NCBI GenBank assembly: GCA_024998815.1
Contig: JACEUQ010000001.1
Location: 1,364,001 to 1,428,000 of the forward strand
Source: Opitutus sp.
GTDB taxonomy: Bacteria > Verrucomicrobiota > Verrucomicrobiia > Opitutales > Opitutaceae
Direction of reading: 5' to 3'
Length of the DNA: 64,000 nucleotides
Position numbers and translations under genes: made by a program. Shown piece by piece: positions 48,665 through 58,686 of the stretch. The first letter of the stretch is position 1; each line of letters opens with the position of its first letter. The notes under the pieces were generated by a model. The model had not been told where the DNA came from and searched no databases. It was given only the letters and a program-made list of their open reading frames with translations.

Positions 48665-50608
48665 TTACTTCTTGGAGTTCTTGTCGTCGTCGACGACTTC
48701 GAAGTCGGCATCGACAACGTCGGCTTTCTTCTCGGCTTTTTTGCCGGAAGCGCCGGCCTCAGGGGCCGGTCCGCCTTCAGGTGCAGCACCCGCGGCCGCA
48801 CCGGCCTTTTCAGCAGCAGCGTAAAGCTCGGCGCCAACCTTCTGCAGGTTTTCCATGGCGGCCTTCTGCTTATCGGTGTCGCCGCCTTCGAGGTCCTTCT
48901 TAGCGTCAACCAAGGCAGTCTCGATCTTGGCCTTCACGTCAGCTGGGAGTTTATCGCCGCTTTCCTTGAGGGTCTTTTCGAGTCCGTAGATGCTGCTGTC
49001 GAGCTGGTTACGGGTCTCAACGCCTTCCTTGCGCTTCTTGTCTTCGTCGGCGTGGAGTTCGGCATCCTTGGTCATCTTCTCGACCTCTTCTTTAGAGAGA
49101 CCGGAGGAACCCTGGATGGTGATCTTCTGCTCTTTACCGGTGCCCAAGTCCTTAGCGGACACGTGAAGGATACCGTTGGCGTCGATGTCGAAGGTGACCT
49201 CGATCTGCGGGGTGCCACGGGCGGCGGGCGGGATGCCGTCGAGCTTGAAGGTGCCGAGGTTCTTGTTGTCGCGGGCCATGGAGCGCTCGCCCTGAAGGAC
49301 AACGATTTCCACACCGGGCTGGTTGTCCGAGTAGGTGGAGAACACCTGCGACTTCTTGGTGGGGATGGTCGTGTTACGGGCGATCATCGGCGTGGACACG
49401 TCACCAGCGGTCATGATGCCGAGGGTGAGCGGGGAAACGTCGAGCAGGAGCACGTCTTTAACGTCACCACGGAGCACGCCGCCTTGAATGGCTGCGCCGA
49501 TCGCGACCACCTCGTCGGGATTCACGCCCTGGTGGGCAGGCTTGCCGGCGAGCTTGTTTGCGATCTCAACGACCTTGGGCATACGGGTCATACCGCCGAC
49601 CAAAACGAGTTCGTCGATGTTGGCGGAAGTTAGCTCGGCGTCCTTCAAGCAGTTCTGGAAGGGGCGCAGGGTACGCTCGAACAGGCTGTCGCAAACCTGC
49701 TCCATCTTGGCGCGGGAGAGCGTTACATTCATGTGCTTCGGGCCGGAAGCATCGGCGGTGATGAACGGCAGATTGATGTCCACCGACTGGGTCGAGGAGA
49801 GGGCGATCTTGGCCTTCTCGGCCTCTTCCTTCAGGCGCTGAAGAGCCATCGGGTCTTTACGCAAGTCGATGCCCTGCTCTGCCTTGAAGCTGTCAACCAG
49901 CCAGTTAATCAGGGTCTCGTCCCAGTTGTCGCCGCCGAGGTGGGTGTCGCCGTTGGTGGCCTTGACCTCGAACACGCCGTCACCGATTTCGAGTACCGAC
50001 ACGTCAAAGGTGCCGCCGCCCAAGTCGAACACGGCGATCTTTTCGTCCTTCTTTTTATCCAAACCGTAAGCGAGCGAGGCGGCGGTGGGCTCGTTGATGA
50101 TACGCAGCACCTCGAGACCGGCGATCTTGCCGGCATCCTTGGTGGCCTGGCGCTGGGCATCGTTGAAATAGGCGGGGACGGTGACGACGGCCTGGGTGAT
50201 CTTCTCACCAAGGTAGGACTCGGCGTCGGCCTTGAGCTTACCGAGGACCATGGCGGCGATCTGCTGGGGAGCGAACTGCTCGGTCTTGTCGCCGACCTGA
50301 ACCTCGATGGCGGCGTCGCCGTTTTTGCCGGCTACGACCTTATAGGGGAGATTCTTGGCCTCTTCGCTGCACTCGCTGAACTTGCGGCCGATCAGGCGCT
50401 TGGCAGAGAAAATGGTGTTCTTCGGGTTGGTGACGGCTTGGCGCTTGGCGGCTTGGCCGACGATGCGCTCACCGGTTTTGGTGAAAGCGACCACCGAGGG
50501 GGTGGTGCGTGCGCCTTCAGCGTTAGGGATAACAACAGGCTCCCCGCCTTCCATAACGGACATGCAGGAGTTAGTGGTTCCGAGATCGATTCCTAGGATA
50601 TGGCTCAT
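48665..50608 (-). CDS. dnaK: Molecular chaperone DnaK
   Basis: The general Hsp70. Landmarks are [35 protein letters not shown], the linker and beta domain with [14 protein letters not shown], and the acidic tail [17 protein letters not shown] 50608 (MSHILGID) was chosen over the upstream in-frame ATG at 50617. It has 647 residues, standard length. No grpE or dnaJ is next to it. Confidence 0.98.
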   Translation of the reverse strand: MSHILGIDLGTTNSCMSVMEGGEPVVIPNAEGARTTPSVVAFTKTGERIVGQAAKRQAVTNPKNTIFSAKRLIGRKFSECSEEAKNLPYKVVAGKNGDAAIEVQVGDKTEQFAPQQIAAMVLGKLKADAESYLGEKITQAVVTVPAYFNDAQRQATKDAGKIAGLEVLRIINEPTAASLAYGLDKKKDEKIAVFDLGGGTFDVSVLEIGDGVFEVKATNGDTHLGGDNWDETLINWLVDSFKAEQGIDLRKDPMALQRLKEEAEKAKIALSSTQSVDINLPFITADASGPKHMNVTLSRAKMEQVCDSLFERTLRPFQNCLKDAELTSANIDELVLVGGMTRMPKVVEIANKLAGKPAHQGVNPDEVVAIGAAIQGGVLRGDVKDVLLLDVSPLTLGIMTAGDVSTPMIARNTTIPTKKSQVFSTYSDNQPGVEIVVLQGERSMARDNKNLGTFKLDGIPPAARGTPQIEVTFDIDANGILHVSAKDLGTGKEQKITIQGSSGLSKEEVEKMTKDAELHADEDKKRKEGVETRNQLDSSIYGLEKTLKESGDKLPADVKAKIETALVDAKKDLEGGDTDKQKAAMENLQKVGAELYAAAEKAGAAAGAAPEGGPAPEAGASGKKAEKKADVVDADFEVVDDDKNSKK

Positions 50609-51025
50609 AGTGAACATCGGCTAAGCAATGCACAGGCCGATAACCGAATAAAAATCACTAGTTATTAGCTAGCATTAATTTAAAAATAATAAGGCGCATC
50701 CGCATACTTTATCAGCCAGGCTAAATAGCGTCACATTGACACACATTGGCGCACTTTAGAGCCGGAGACAGACTTGAGTTGGCACAAGGCTTGCGTCGGG
50801 TGCCACACCTAGAGATTTCAATGACCGCGAATGCGGGCGAGCGATTACACCCCCTGTTTTGCGCCACGCTTAGTCGTCATTCGATTTCCGCTTCCGCCGC
50901 CTCCTTCGCCGCTTCTCCTGCTGCCGCTTCTTCCCCTTCCGCGCATGCCCCCAGTGCTTAAAAAGCCCCACTCGCTGCCAGTCTCCCCCTTTTTTTGCCT
51001 GCCTTTTTAGCGTTACCCCTCGCCC
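50609..51025. other. AT-rich divergent promoter region
   Basis: No gene is supported. The part nearest dnaK is clearly AT-rich (about 50640-50720, with actagttattagctagc) and should hold its promoter. I found no CIRCE-type inverted repeat and no certain sigma-32 box. The right part, before the RND adaptor, is GC-rich. Confidence 0.45.
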
Positions 51026-52267
51026 ATGAAACTCCTTCGTCCGCCCGTTTTGATCCCCTTCGTTTTGCTGCTGCTTGGCGCGGGGTGGCTGCTGTTGCGC
51101 CACAAGACTCCTGCGGCCGCCGCCGCGCCGCGCGCGATCGCTGTTAGCACCTTTACCGCCGAAGCCCGCGACGTCCCGCTGTGGCTCTCCGGCCTCGGTG
51201 CCGTGCAGGCCAACCAAACCGTCACCCTTCGCCCGCGTGTCAGCGGGGAACTCGCCTCGGTTAACTTCACCGAGGGCCAAGAGGTGAAAGCGGGCGACTT
51301 GCTCGCCCAGATCGACCCCCGCCCCGCCCAAACCGCGCTGCAACTTGCCCTCGCCCAAAAGTCCCAAGATGAGGCGCGCCTCGCCAACGATCGCCGCGAA
51401 CACGACCGCCTGTTCGCCTTGGTCGCCGCCCGCACCGCGAGCCAGCAACAACTCGACCAAAGCGCCTCCACCCTCGCCCAGTCCACCGCCCAAGTGCAGG
51501 CCGCCCAAGCCGCCGTCGACAATGCCCAACTCCAACTCGATTTCACGTCCCTGCGCGCCCCCATCGATGGCCGCACCGGCGTGCGCCTCGTCGACGCCGG
51601 CAACCTCGTCACCGCCAACCAATCCGCCGGCTTAGTCGTGCTCACCCAGACGCGTCCCATCCACGTCAATTTCACCCTCCCCCAACAAGCGCTTCCCGCC
51701 CTGCGCCACCGCCTTGGCGCTCCCGCTGCCGGTCCGTTAAGCGTCGAAGTTCTCAACGACCAAGGCCTGCCGGTGGCGAGCGGCAAACTCGACTTGATCG
51801 ACAACCAAATCGACGCCGCCACCGGCACCCTCCGGCTCAAGGCGACTTTTGCCAACGACGACCAAGCGCTCTGGCCAGGCCAATTCGTCAGCGCCCGCGT
51901 TCTCGTTAACACCCTCGATCGCGCCATCGTCGTACCCACCGAAGCCGTGCAACCCGGCATCGCTGGCCCCTTCGTTTACGTGGTCAAAACCGACGCCACC
52001 GTGGCGGCGCGCCCCCTCCAGCTAGGGCCTACCGTCAGTGGCTACACCGTGGTAACCTCAGGCCTGACCACGGGCGAACAAGTCGTGCGCGAAGGCCAAA
52101 ATAAACTCCAACCTGGCAGCCGAATCGAAGTTCTAAACCCAGCGATTAATCTGCCCTCCACGCCCCTCTCGCCCGTAGCCACCACGCCACGGCCTGCCGC
52201 TTCCCCTCCCGCTTCCGCCGCGATGCCAGCCTCCTCCGCTTCGCCAGCAACAGCCGCCGCCCGATGA
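51026..52267 (+). CDS. RND efflux periplasmic adaptor (MdtA/AcrA-like)
   Basis: A 413-residue membrane-fusion protein. An N-terminal membrane anchor is at about residues 7-24 (VLIPFVLLLLGAGWLLL). The barrel-sandwich half motifs are TVTLRPRVSGELASVNF and LDFTSLRAPIDGRTG, separated by a coiled-coil hairpin rich in Gln and Ala (EARLANDRREHDRLFALVA). The beta-barrel and membrane-proximal domains follow. The last 35 residues are an Ala/Pro/Ser tail. No lipobox Cys is present. It overlaps the pump gene by four bases (ATGA). Confidence 0.92.
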   Translation: MKLLRPPVLIPFVLLLLGAGWLLLRHKTPAAAAAPRAIAVSTFTAEARDVPLWLSGLGAVQANQTVTLRPRVSGELASVNFTEGQEVKAGDLLAQIDPRPAQTALQLALAQKSQDEARLANDRREHDRLFALVAARTASQQQLDQSASTLAQSTAQVQAAQAAVDNAQLQLDFTSLRAPIDGRTGVRLVDAGNLVTANQSAGLVVLTQTRPIHVNFTLPQQALPALRHRLGAPAAGPLSVEVLNDQGLPVASGKLDLIDNQIDAATGTLRLKATFANDDQALWPGQFVSARVLVNTLDRAIVVPTEAVQPGIAGPFVYVVKTDATVAARPLQLGPTVSGYTVVTSGLTTGEQVVREGQNKLQPGSRIEVLNPAINLPSTPLSPVATTPRPAASPPASAAMPASSASPATAAAR

Positions 52268-55200
52268 GCCTGTCCACCCCGTTCATCCGGCGGCCGATCG
52301 CCACCACCCTGCTCACGCTCGGAATTTTCCTCGTCGGCCTGCTCTCGTTCCCGTTCCTGCCGGTCGCCCCGCTTCCGCAAGTCGAAGTCCCGACCATCGA
52401 AGTCTCCGCTTCTCTGCCCGGTGCCAGCCCCGAAACCATGGCCACCGCGGTGGCCACGCCACTGGAAACCCAGTTGGCCCAAATCGCCGGCGTCACCCAG
52501 ATGTCCTCAAGCTGCTCGCTCGGCTCGACCTCGATCACGGTGCAATTCGATCTCGACGTCTCCATCAATACCGCCGCCCAGGACGTGCAATCCGCCCTCT
52601 CGGCCGCAGGCGGACAACTCCCGCTCGACCTCCCCTCCCCGCCAACCTACCGCAAAGTTAACCCCGCCGATTCGCCGGTGATGCTGGTGAGCGTTCTCTC
52701 CGACGTACTCCCGCTCACGGCGCTCACCGACTACGCCAACAACGTCGTCGCCCAGCAGATTTCCCAAATCAGTGGCGTTTCCTTGGCGCGAGTCAGCGGC
52801 CAACAAAAACCCGCCGTGCGCGTGCAACTCGACCCCGCGCGCCTCCCCGCCCTCGGCCTCGGCATGGAAGACGTGCGCACCCTCATCGCCCGCTCCACCA
52901 GTAACGCCCCCAAAGGCAGCCTCGATACCCCACGCCAAAACCTCGCGATCTACGCCAACGACCAACTCACCACGGCCGAGCCCTATAACGACCTCATTCT
53001 CGCCTACCGCCAAGGCGCCCCGATCCGCCTGCGCGACATCGGCCGCGCCATCGACGGCCCGGAAAACGTGCGCTCCGCCGCCTGGGTCAACGGCCAACGC
53101 GGCATGGTCATCGTCGTGTACAAACAAAGCGACGCCAACGTCCTCGCCACCGTCGCCCGCATCCGAGCGCTCATCCCTGAGCTCCAAGCCGCCCTGCCTC
53201 CAGCCGTAAAAGTCGCAGTCCTCTCGGATCGCACCCGAACGATCCGCGCCTCGGTCGACGAGGTGGAGCTCCACCTCGTGCTCACCATGGTATTGGTCAC
53301 GTTGGTGGTGTTTTTATTTCTGCGCGACCTGCGCGCCACGCTCATTTCCAGCGTCGTCGTGCCGGTGTCCATCGTCGCCACCTTTGCCGTTATCCACCTG
53401 CTCGGCTACAGCCTCAACAACCTCTCGCTGATGGCCCTCACGATCTCGGTGGGCTTCGTCATCGACGACGCCATCGTGATGCTAGAAAACATTTACCGAC
53501 ACATCGAAGAGGGCATGAAGCCCATGGACGCCGCACTCAAGGGAGCGCAGGAAATCGGTTTCACCATTCTCTCGATCACGGTGTCGCTCATCGCGGTGTT
53601 TATCCCCGTGCTGCTGATGGGCGGAATCATCGGCCGACTGTTCCGTGAGTTTGCCGTCACCGTCACGGTGGCGGTCCTGATTTCGGCCTTCGTCTCGCTC
53701 ACCTTGGTGCCAATGCTCAGTTCGCTTTTCCTGCGGCCGCACCGCCCGCCCGCGGCCACCACCTGGCGCGGCCGCTGCGACCGCCGGCTCGAAGGATTCC
53801 TTCTCGCCATGGAAACCAGCTACGCGCGAGGCCTGAACTTCGTCCTGCGCCACCAACGCGCCACCTTGGTCTCGTTAGCGGCCACCTTCGCCCTGACCGC
53901 TGCGGTGTTCATGGCGATCCCCAAAGGTTTTTTCCCTCAGCAAGACACCGGCTTCATCACTGCCACGATCGAGGCGTCGCCAGACATGTCGTTCGCCGGC
54001 ATGTATGACCGCATTATCCAGGTCAACGCCCTCATCGCCGCCGACCCCGCCGTGGAGTCATTCGGCACGTTTACCGGAGGTAGTTTCAACTCCGCACGGT
54101 CGTTCATTAACCTCAAATCTCGCCACGCACGCGATTCGGCGGCGGTGGCGATGAACCGCCTTCGCCAAAAAACTGCGGCCATTCCGGGAATCACTCTGTA
54201 CCCGCAAGCGCGGCAAGATTTGAACGTCGGCGGCATCTCCTCGAAAACCCAGTACCAGTACACACTGCGTGACGCCAACGCGGCCGAATTGGGAAAATGG
54301 GCCCCGCGCTTACTGGAAAAACTCCAACAACTTCCCGAGTTGCGCGACGTCACCTCCAACCAAGATGCCAGTCCGCCGGCCCTTTCCCTCGAAATCGACC
54401 GCACCGCCGCAGCCCGTTTTGGCATCCAGGCGGACACCATTAACCGCGCTCTCTATAACGCCTTTGGCCAGCGCCAAGTCACCCAGTTCTACACCCAAGT
54501 CAGCCAGTACAAGGTCATCATCGAGGTATTGCCCGAGTTGCAAAGCGACGCCGCCACGCTCGATCAATTGTTCATCCCCTCACCTCTCACCGGCGGACAA
54601 GTGCCGTTGTCCGCATTGGTGAAGGTCGATTCCCACAGCCCCAAGCCGCTCACCGTGACGCACCTTGGCCAATACCCCGCGGTCACGATTTCATTTAACC
54701 TAGCCCCCAGCGTGGTCCTCGGTGACGCCGTGAGGGCAATCGAGCGGGCGAGTGAAACCATCGGCCAACCTGCATCCCTCACCGGAGGCTTCCAAGGCGC
54801 AGCGAAAGCCTTCCAAGACTCATTAAGATCCCAACCGTTGCTGATTCTGGCGGCGATCGGAGCGATCTACATCATCCTCGGCATGCTCTACGAGAGCTTC
54901 ATCCACCCCCTGACGATCCTCTCCACGCTCCCCTCGGCCGGACTAGGTGCGCTGCTCACGCTCTGGGCTTTTGGTTTCGACCTCGGGGTGATCGCCGTCA
55001 TCGGCATCTTACTGCTGATCGGCATCGTGAAAAAGAACGCGATTATGATGATCGATTTCGCCATTGAGGCGGAACGCGTGCAGGGGAAAAGCGCCTACGA
55101 CGCGATCCACGAAGCGTGTATTAAACGGTTTCGGCCAATCATGATGACCACGCTGGCGGCGATGATCGGCGGCATCCCCTTGGCGCTGGGCCACGGCGAC

Positions 55201-55347
55201 GGCTCGGAGCTACGCCAACCCCTCGGTTACGCGATCGTGGGCGGCTTGATTTTAAGCCAACTGCTGACCCTGTTCACGACCCCAGTGGTGTACCTGTATT
55301 TCGACCGGTTGGTCGGCCGCAAAGCCAAGTCTCCCGAAAAAGCCTAA
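52264..55347 (+). CDS. RND efflux transporter (HAE1/MdtB-like pump)
   Basis: A 1027-residue inner-membrane pump of the resistance-nodulation-division family, with twelve predicted membrane helices and two large periplasmic loops. The N-terminus FIRRPIATTLLTLGIFLVGL is typical. The TM4 proton-relay pair is in VGFVIDDAIVMLENIYRH, and the TM10 Lys is in GIVKKNAIMMIDFAI. Its partner adaptor is just upstream. No outer-membrane channel gene follows, so a shared TolC-type protein elsewhere is likely. Substrates cannot be told. Confidence 0.95.
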   Translation: MSLSTPFIRRPIATTLLTLGIFLVGLLSFPFLPVAPLPQVEVPTIEVSASLPGASPETMATAVATPLETQLAQIAGVTQMSSSCSLGSTSITVQFDLDVSINTAAQDVQSALSAAGGQLPLDLPSPPTYRKVNPADSPVMLVSVLSDVLPLTALTDYANNVVAQQISQISGVSLARVSGQQKPAVRVQLDPARLPALGLGMEDVRTLIARSTSNAPKGSLDTPRQNLAIYANDQLTTAEPYNDLILAYRQGAPIRLRDIGRAIDGPENVRSAAWVNGQRGMVIVVYKQSDANVLATVARIRALIPELQAALPPAVKVAVLSDRTRTIRASVDEVELHLVLTMVLVTLVVFLFLRDLRATLISSVVVPVSIVATFAVIHLLGYSLNNLSLMALTISVGFVIDDAIVMLENIYRHIEEGMKPMDAALKGAQEIGFTILSITVSLIAVFIPVLLMGGIIGRLFREFAVTVTVAVLISAFVSLTLVPMLSSLFLRPHRPPAATTWRGRCDRRLEGFLLAMETSYARGLNFVLRHQRATLVSLAATFALTAAVFMAIPKGFFPQQDTGFITATIEASPDMSFAGMYDRIIQVNALIAADPAVESFGTFTGGSFNSARSFINLKSRHARDSAAVAMNRLRQKTAAIPGITLYPQARQDLNVGGISSKTQYQYTLRDANAAELGKWAPRLLEKLQQLPELRDVTSNQDASPPALSLEIDRTAAARFGIQADTINRALYNAFGQRQVTQFYTQVSQYKVIIEVLPELQSDAATLDQLFIPSPLTGGQVPLSALVKVDSHSPKPLTVTHLGQYPAVTISFNLAPSVVLGDAVRAIERASETIGQPASLTGGFQGAAKAFQDSLRSQPLLILAAIGAIYIILGMLYESFIHPLTILSTLPSAGLGALLTLWAFGFDLGVIAVIGILLLIGIVKKNAIMMIDFAIEAERVQGKSAYDAIHEACIKRFRPIMMTTLAAMIGGIPLALGHGDGSELRQPLGYAIVGGLILSQLLTLFTTPVVYLYFDRLVGRKAKSPEKA

Positions 55348-55366
55348 CCCATTCGGTTAGGCTTTG
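55338..55366 (+). terminator. Terminator of the RND operon
   Basis: The stem aaagcctaac pairs with gttaggcttt around an 8-9-base loop and is followed by gtc. It overlaps the stop codon of the pump gene. A-run before and T-run after make it usable in both directions. Confidence 0.8.
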
Positions 55367-55508
55367 TCGGGGCGGGTTCGGCGCGGAGCAGCGGAAGTAT
55401 GCAGGCAGACCAAGTGTGGCTGTTGGTGTGGCTGTCACGGAGGGGCAGAATTACTGCCTCAAGGGCAAAAAAACGGTTAGTATAACCCTCGTAATCAATG
55501 CGTTCCGG

Positions 55509-55583
55509 TGGTGGGTCGACCGGGATTCGAACCCGGAACCAACAACTTAAAAGGATGCTGCTCTACCATTGAGCTATCGACCC
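55509..55583 (-). tRNA. tRNA-Lys (anticodon TTT)
   Basis: Read on the minus strand, the acceptor stem GGGTCGA pairs with TCGACCC, the D arm is GCTC-AATGGTA-GAGC, and the anticodon loop is CTTTTAA with anticodon TTT. The T arm is CCGGG-TTCGAAT-CCCGG. The discriminator is A and a CCA end is encoded. The anticodon stem GCATC/GTTGT has one T-T mismatch at the second pair from the loop. Confidence 0.95.
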
Positions 55584-56116
55584 CCTACTCACTCGGAACT
55601 CATTACTTAGGTCTTATCACTGAACTGCTTTTCACGGTCATTTTCACGGTTTTATCGACTTAACGAAAAACCTGAGCAACGAAGCGAAAAAGAAGATGTG
55701 GCTAAGAACTAAAACCCGGAAGCGTGTTACAGCTCGGGGGAGGGCGTTACTACGTCGGCTTTTCTTCCGGCGGCAAGACGAATTTCACGCCACGTGAAAC
55801 TGAGTCGCGCAAAACCACCCAAACCCCTTTTGCCGCGCCTCAAGCCGCCCCTTCTCCCAGGCCTGCATCCAAGGTCTTTTGCGTTCTTGGTCACGCGGTA
55901 AGTAGCCCATCGCTCCGTGGCTCGATTCCCGTGGCCTTGAGCGTGAGCTCAAGGTGTTTTCCGCTAAAACCCCGATCAGCGTGGGCCCTCCAGGCTTCGA
56001 CGTTGCCCACCCCAAATTATCCATCCGGCGTTATTAACCCTACGCTTTCCACGCAGCATAACCACGTCGCCCCCTTTTGGGCTTTCGCACGCCCGCCAAC
56101 CCTGCAACCTGCGCCT
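55584..56116. other. Stretch before lpxI with a REP half-unit
   Basis: The lpxI frame is open back to 55724, but the translation is proline- and serine-rich with no family match, so it is probably non-coding. Bases 55931-55954 (gtggccttgagcgtgagctc and on) are one REP hairpin with loop GTGA. No tRNA-linked attachment repeat was found next to the tRNA. Confidence 0.5.
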
Positions 56117-56959
56117 GTGCTGTCCGCATTCCTTCCTCCCGACTTTAATCCAAAGCGCCCCATCGCGCTCATCGCCGGCCAAGGCATTTATCCGGTGCTC
56201 ATCGCCCAGTCCATTCGCCGCGCCGGCGTCCCCCTTCGCCTCATCGCCATGGAGGAGGAAACCCGTGCCGATCTCATCGACTCCGTCCCCGCCTCCGAGC
56301 GCCGCATCATCAAGGTCGGCCAACTGGGTAAAATGCTCTCCACCCTCAAGGATTTCGACGCCGGTTACGCACTCATGGCCGGCCAAATCACCCCGCGCCG
56401 CCTCTTTAAAGGCCTTCACCCCGACCTCAAGGCCGCCCGCATCCTCATGTCGCTGAAGCGCCGCAACGCCGAAACCATCTTCGGCGCCATCGCCGAAGAG
56501 ATCGAAAAACTGGGTGTTCACCTGCTCGACGCCCGCAGTTTTATCGACGAACACCTCGCCTCCCCCGGCTGCATGACCGGCCGCAGTTTCCCCATCGACG
56601 CCGACTACGTGGCCCACGGCGTGCAAATCGCCAAAGAATCCGCCCGCCTCGACATCGGCCAAGGCTGCGTGGTGCGCAAAGGCACCGTCCTCGCCGTCGA
56701 GGCCTTCGAGGGCACCGACGCCATGCTGCGCCGCGCCGGCGAATTCAAAACCGACGACGCCCTCTTTGTTAAAACCGTAAAAGCCCGCCAAGATTACCGT
56801 TTCGACGTCCCTTGTTTCGGCCTCAAAACCCTCGAAACCATGCGCGAAGCCGGCCTCAAAGCCGCCGCCCTTGAGAGCCAGCGCGTCATCCTCATCGATA
56901 AACCCGCCGTCATTGCCCAGGCCAAATCCTGGGGCATCCACCTTCTCGGTTTCGAGTAA
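56117..56959 (+). CDS. lpxI: UDP-2,3-diacylglucosamine pyrophosphatase LpxI
   Basis: It cleaves UDP-2,3-diacylglucosamine to lipid X in lipid A synthesis, in groups that lack LpxH. The N-terminal ALIAGQGIYPVLIAQSIRRA, the middle GYALMAGQITPRRLFKG and the C-terminal DVPCFGLKTLETMREAGL match the LpxI (DUF1009) family, including the conserved Asp in the last part. I chose GTG 56117, giving 280 residues, normal for LpxI. The longer frame starts 131 codons earlier without support. It heads a run with the DUF151 and Dus genes. Confidence 0.93.
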   Translation: MLSAFLPPDFNPKRPIALIAGQGIYPVLIAQSIRRAGVPLRLIAMEEETRADLIDSVPASERRIIKVGQLGKMLSTLKDFDAGYALMAGQITPRRLFKGLHPDLKAARILMSLKRRNAETIFGAIAEEIEKLGVHLLDARSFIDEHLASPGCMTGRSFPIDADYVAHGVQIAKESARLDIGQGCVVRKGTVLAVEAFEGTDAMLRRAGEFKTDDALFVKTVKARQDYRFDVPCFGLKTLETMREAGLKAAALESQRVILIDKPAVIAQAKSWGIHLLGFE

Positions 56960-57010
56960 TTCTATGCGCACACTTGCAGCCTGCCGCCACCACCACCACG
57001 TTTCCTCCCC

Positions 57011-57496
57011 ATGAAAAACGACGTCGTACCCGTTATTGTTAAAGGTGTCATGCCCACCTCCAACGGCTGCGCGGTGTTCCTCGGCGACGATCACAAGACC
57101 TTCGTCATCTACGTCGACCACTCGGTGGGCAACGCCATTCAGATGACCCTCGACGGCATCAAAAAAGAGCGCCCGCTCACCCACGATCTCATCGGCCACA
57201 TCCTCACCGGCCTGGGCGCCTCGCTCGACCACGTGGTGATCAACGACGTCAAAGACGGCACCTTTTTCGCGCGCATTCTCATCCGCATGGAAAACGAGTT
57301 GGGCAAAAAAATCGTCGAACTCGACGCTCGCCCCAGCGATTCCACCGTGCTCGCCCTCCAGCACCGCCGCCCGCTCTTCGTCGCCAAAAAAGTTTACGAT
57401 TCAGTCGAGGACATGACGGAAATCCTCCAGCGCGTGCTCAGCCAGCAAAACGAAGATCCCGAGTCAGCCGAGGGCGAAGACGAAGATGACAAGTAA
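57011..57496 (+). CDS. DUF151 bifunctional-nuclease-family protein
   Basis: A 161-residue protein of the BFN/DUF151 family. Core motifs are GCAVFLGDDHKTFVIYVDHSV, RPLTHDLIGHILTGLGASL and ELDARPSDSTVLAL, the last being the family signature. The C-terminus is acidic. Some relatives are reported to have nuclease activity; this one is not assigned. It overlaps the Dus gene by 11 bases. Confidence 0.9.
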   Translation: MKNDVVPVIVKGVMPTSNGCAVFLGDDHKTFVIYVDHSVGNAIQMTLDGIKKERPLTHDLIGHILTGLGASLDHVVINDVKDGTFFARILIRMENELGKKIVELDARPSDSTVLALQHRRPLFVAKKVYDSVEDMTEILQRVLSQQNEDPESAEGEDEDDK

Positions 57497-58622
57497 ACCC
57501 GGCGCCCCAGTGCGCGCCTCCTTTTCGGCCGTCCTGCCTGCAGTTAGTCCGTCCTCCGGCCTTCCCCTGCCCGCATCGATCCTCCCCGGCACGCCTCTCA
57601 CGGCCCTTGCGCCGATGCAGGATGTCACCGATCTGGCCTTCATGGGTGTGATCGCCCACTACGGCGCGCCCGATTACTTCTTTACTGAGTTTTTCCGTGT
57701 CCACGCCCAGTCGCGCCTCGAAAAACACATCCTGCGCGCCATCGACGAGAACGCCACAGGCCGCCCCGTCTTTGCCCAGTTAATCGGCGAAGATCTCCAG
57801 CACCTCGCCCGCTCCGCCATCGAGTTGCTCGCCCATCCCGTGGCCGGCGTCGACCTCAACATGGGCTGCCCCGCACCCAAAGTTTACAAGAAAAACGTCG
57901 GTGGCGGCCTGTTGCGCGATCCCGCCAAGATCGACGAAATTCTCGGCACCTTGCGCCAAGCCATTCCGGGCCGCTTCACCGTCAAAATGCGCATCGGTTT
58001 CGAGGACACCACGCACTTCGAGCGCATCCTCGATCTGATTAACAAACACGACGTCGACCTGCTCAGCTTGCACGGTCGCACGGTCAAAGAAATGTACCGC
58101 AGCGAGGTGCACTACGACTACATCACCCGCGCCACCGAACGCGTAAAATGCCCCCTGCTGGCCAACGGTAACATCACCTCCTCGACCACCGCTGTGCGCG
58201 TTCTGGAGCAGACCCGCGCCGCCGGCGTGATGATCGGCCGCCACGCCATCCGCAACCCGTGGATTTTCCGCCAATGTCGTGAAGCCTTTGCGCAACAACC
58301 CGTGACCGCGATCACGCTAGGCGATGTACGTGAGTACGTGGAACGCCTTTACCGCGCCACCCAAGTCGTCGGTTTGGACGAGCGCATCCACGTCAACAAG
58401 ATGAAGAAATACCTCAACTTCGTCGGCCAAAGTGTGGACGGAACTGGCGAGTTTTTACACGACATGCGCCGCACCGAGTCCGAAGCACAGTTGTTCGCAG
58501 TGTGCGACCAGCACCTGCTGAAGGAGCCGCACAAGCTCTTTGCGCACGAACCGTATCCCGGAGTGATTGCGCGCCCCAACTGCGAAACCCCCGCGGGTGA
58601 CGCCGACGGGTGTTCACTGTAA
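57486..58622 (+). CDS. dus: tRNA-dihydrouridine synthase
   Basis: A TIM-barrel FMN enzyme that reduces uridines in tRNA. The start of the barrel is LTALAPMQDVTDLAFMGVI. DLNMGCPAPKVYKKNVGGGL holds the catalytic Cys, and LSLHGRTVKEMYRSEV plus MIGRHAIRNPWIF complete the FMN site. The N-terminal about 35 residues are low complexity and may be shorter in the cell; the start at 57486 overlaps the preceding gene. Which Dus subtype (A, B or C) is not decided. Confidence 0.93.
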   Translation: MTSKPGAPVRASFSAVLPAVSPSSGLPLPASILPGTPLTALAPMQDVTDLAFMGVIAHYGAPDYFFTEFFRVHAQSRLEKHILRAIDENATGRPVFAQLIGEDLQHLARSAIELLAHPVAGVDLNMGCPAPKVYKKNVGGGLLRDPAKIDEILGTLRQAIPGRFTVKMRIGFEDTTHFERILDLINKHDVDLLSLHGRTVKEMYRSEVHYDYITRATERVKCPLLANGNITSSTTAVRVLEQTRAAGVMIGRHAIRNPWIFRQCREAFAQQPVTAITLGDVREYVERLYRATQVVGLDERIHVNKMKKYLNFVGQSVDGTGEFLHDMRRTESEAQLFAVCDQHLLKEPHKLFAHEPYPGVIARPNCETPAGDADGCSL

Positions 58623-58686
58623 AGCGTACTTATTAAAAAAAACGGGCTATACACCGCAGGCAAGTAGCGAACCGAATTAAGCAGAA

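Noticed and set aside
55584..55723. Integration site next to tRNA-Lys
   Set aside because: No repeat of the tRNA 3' end and no integrase gene was found in the window.
55976..57364. 462-codon minus-strand frame over lpxI and the DUF151 gene
   Set aside because: It spans two well-supported genes on the other strand and has mirror-frame composition.
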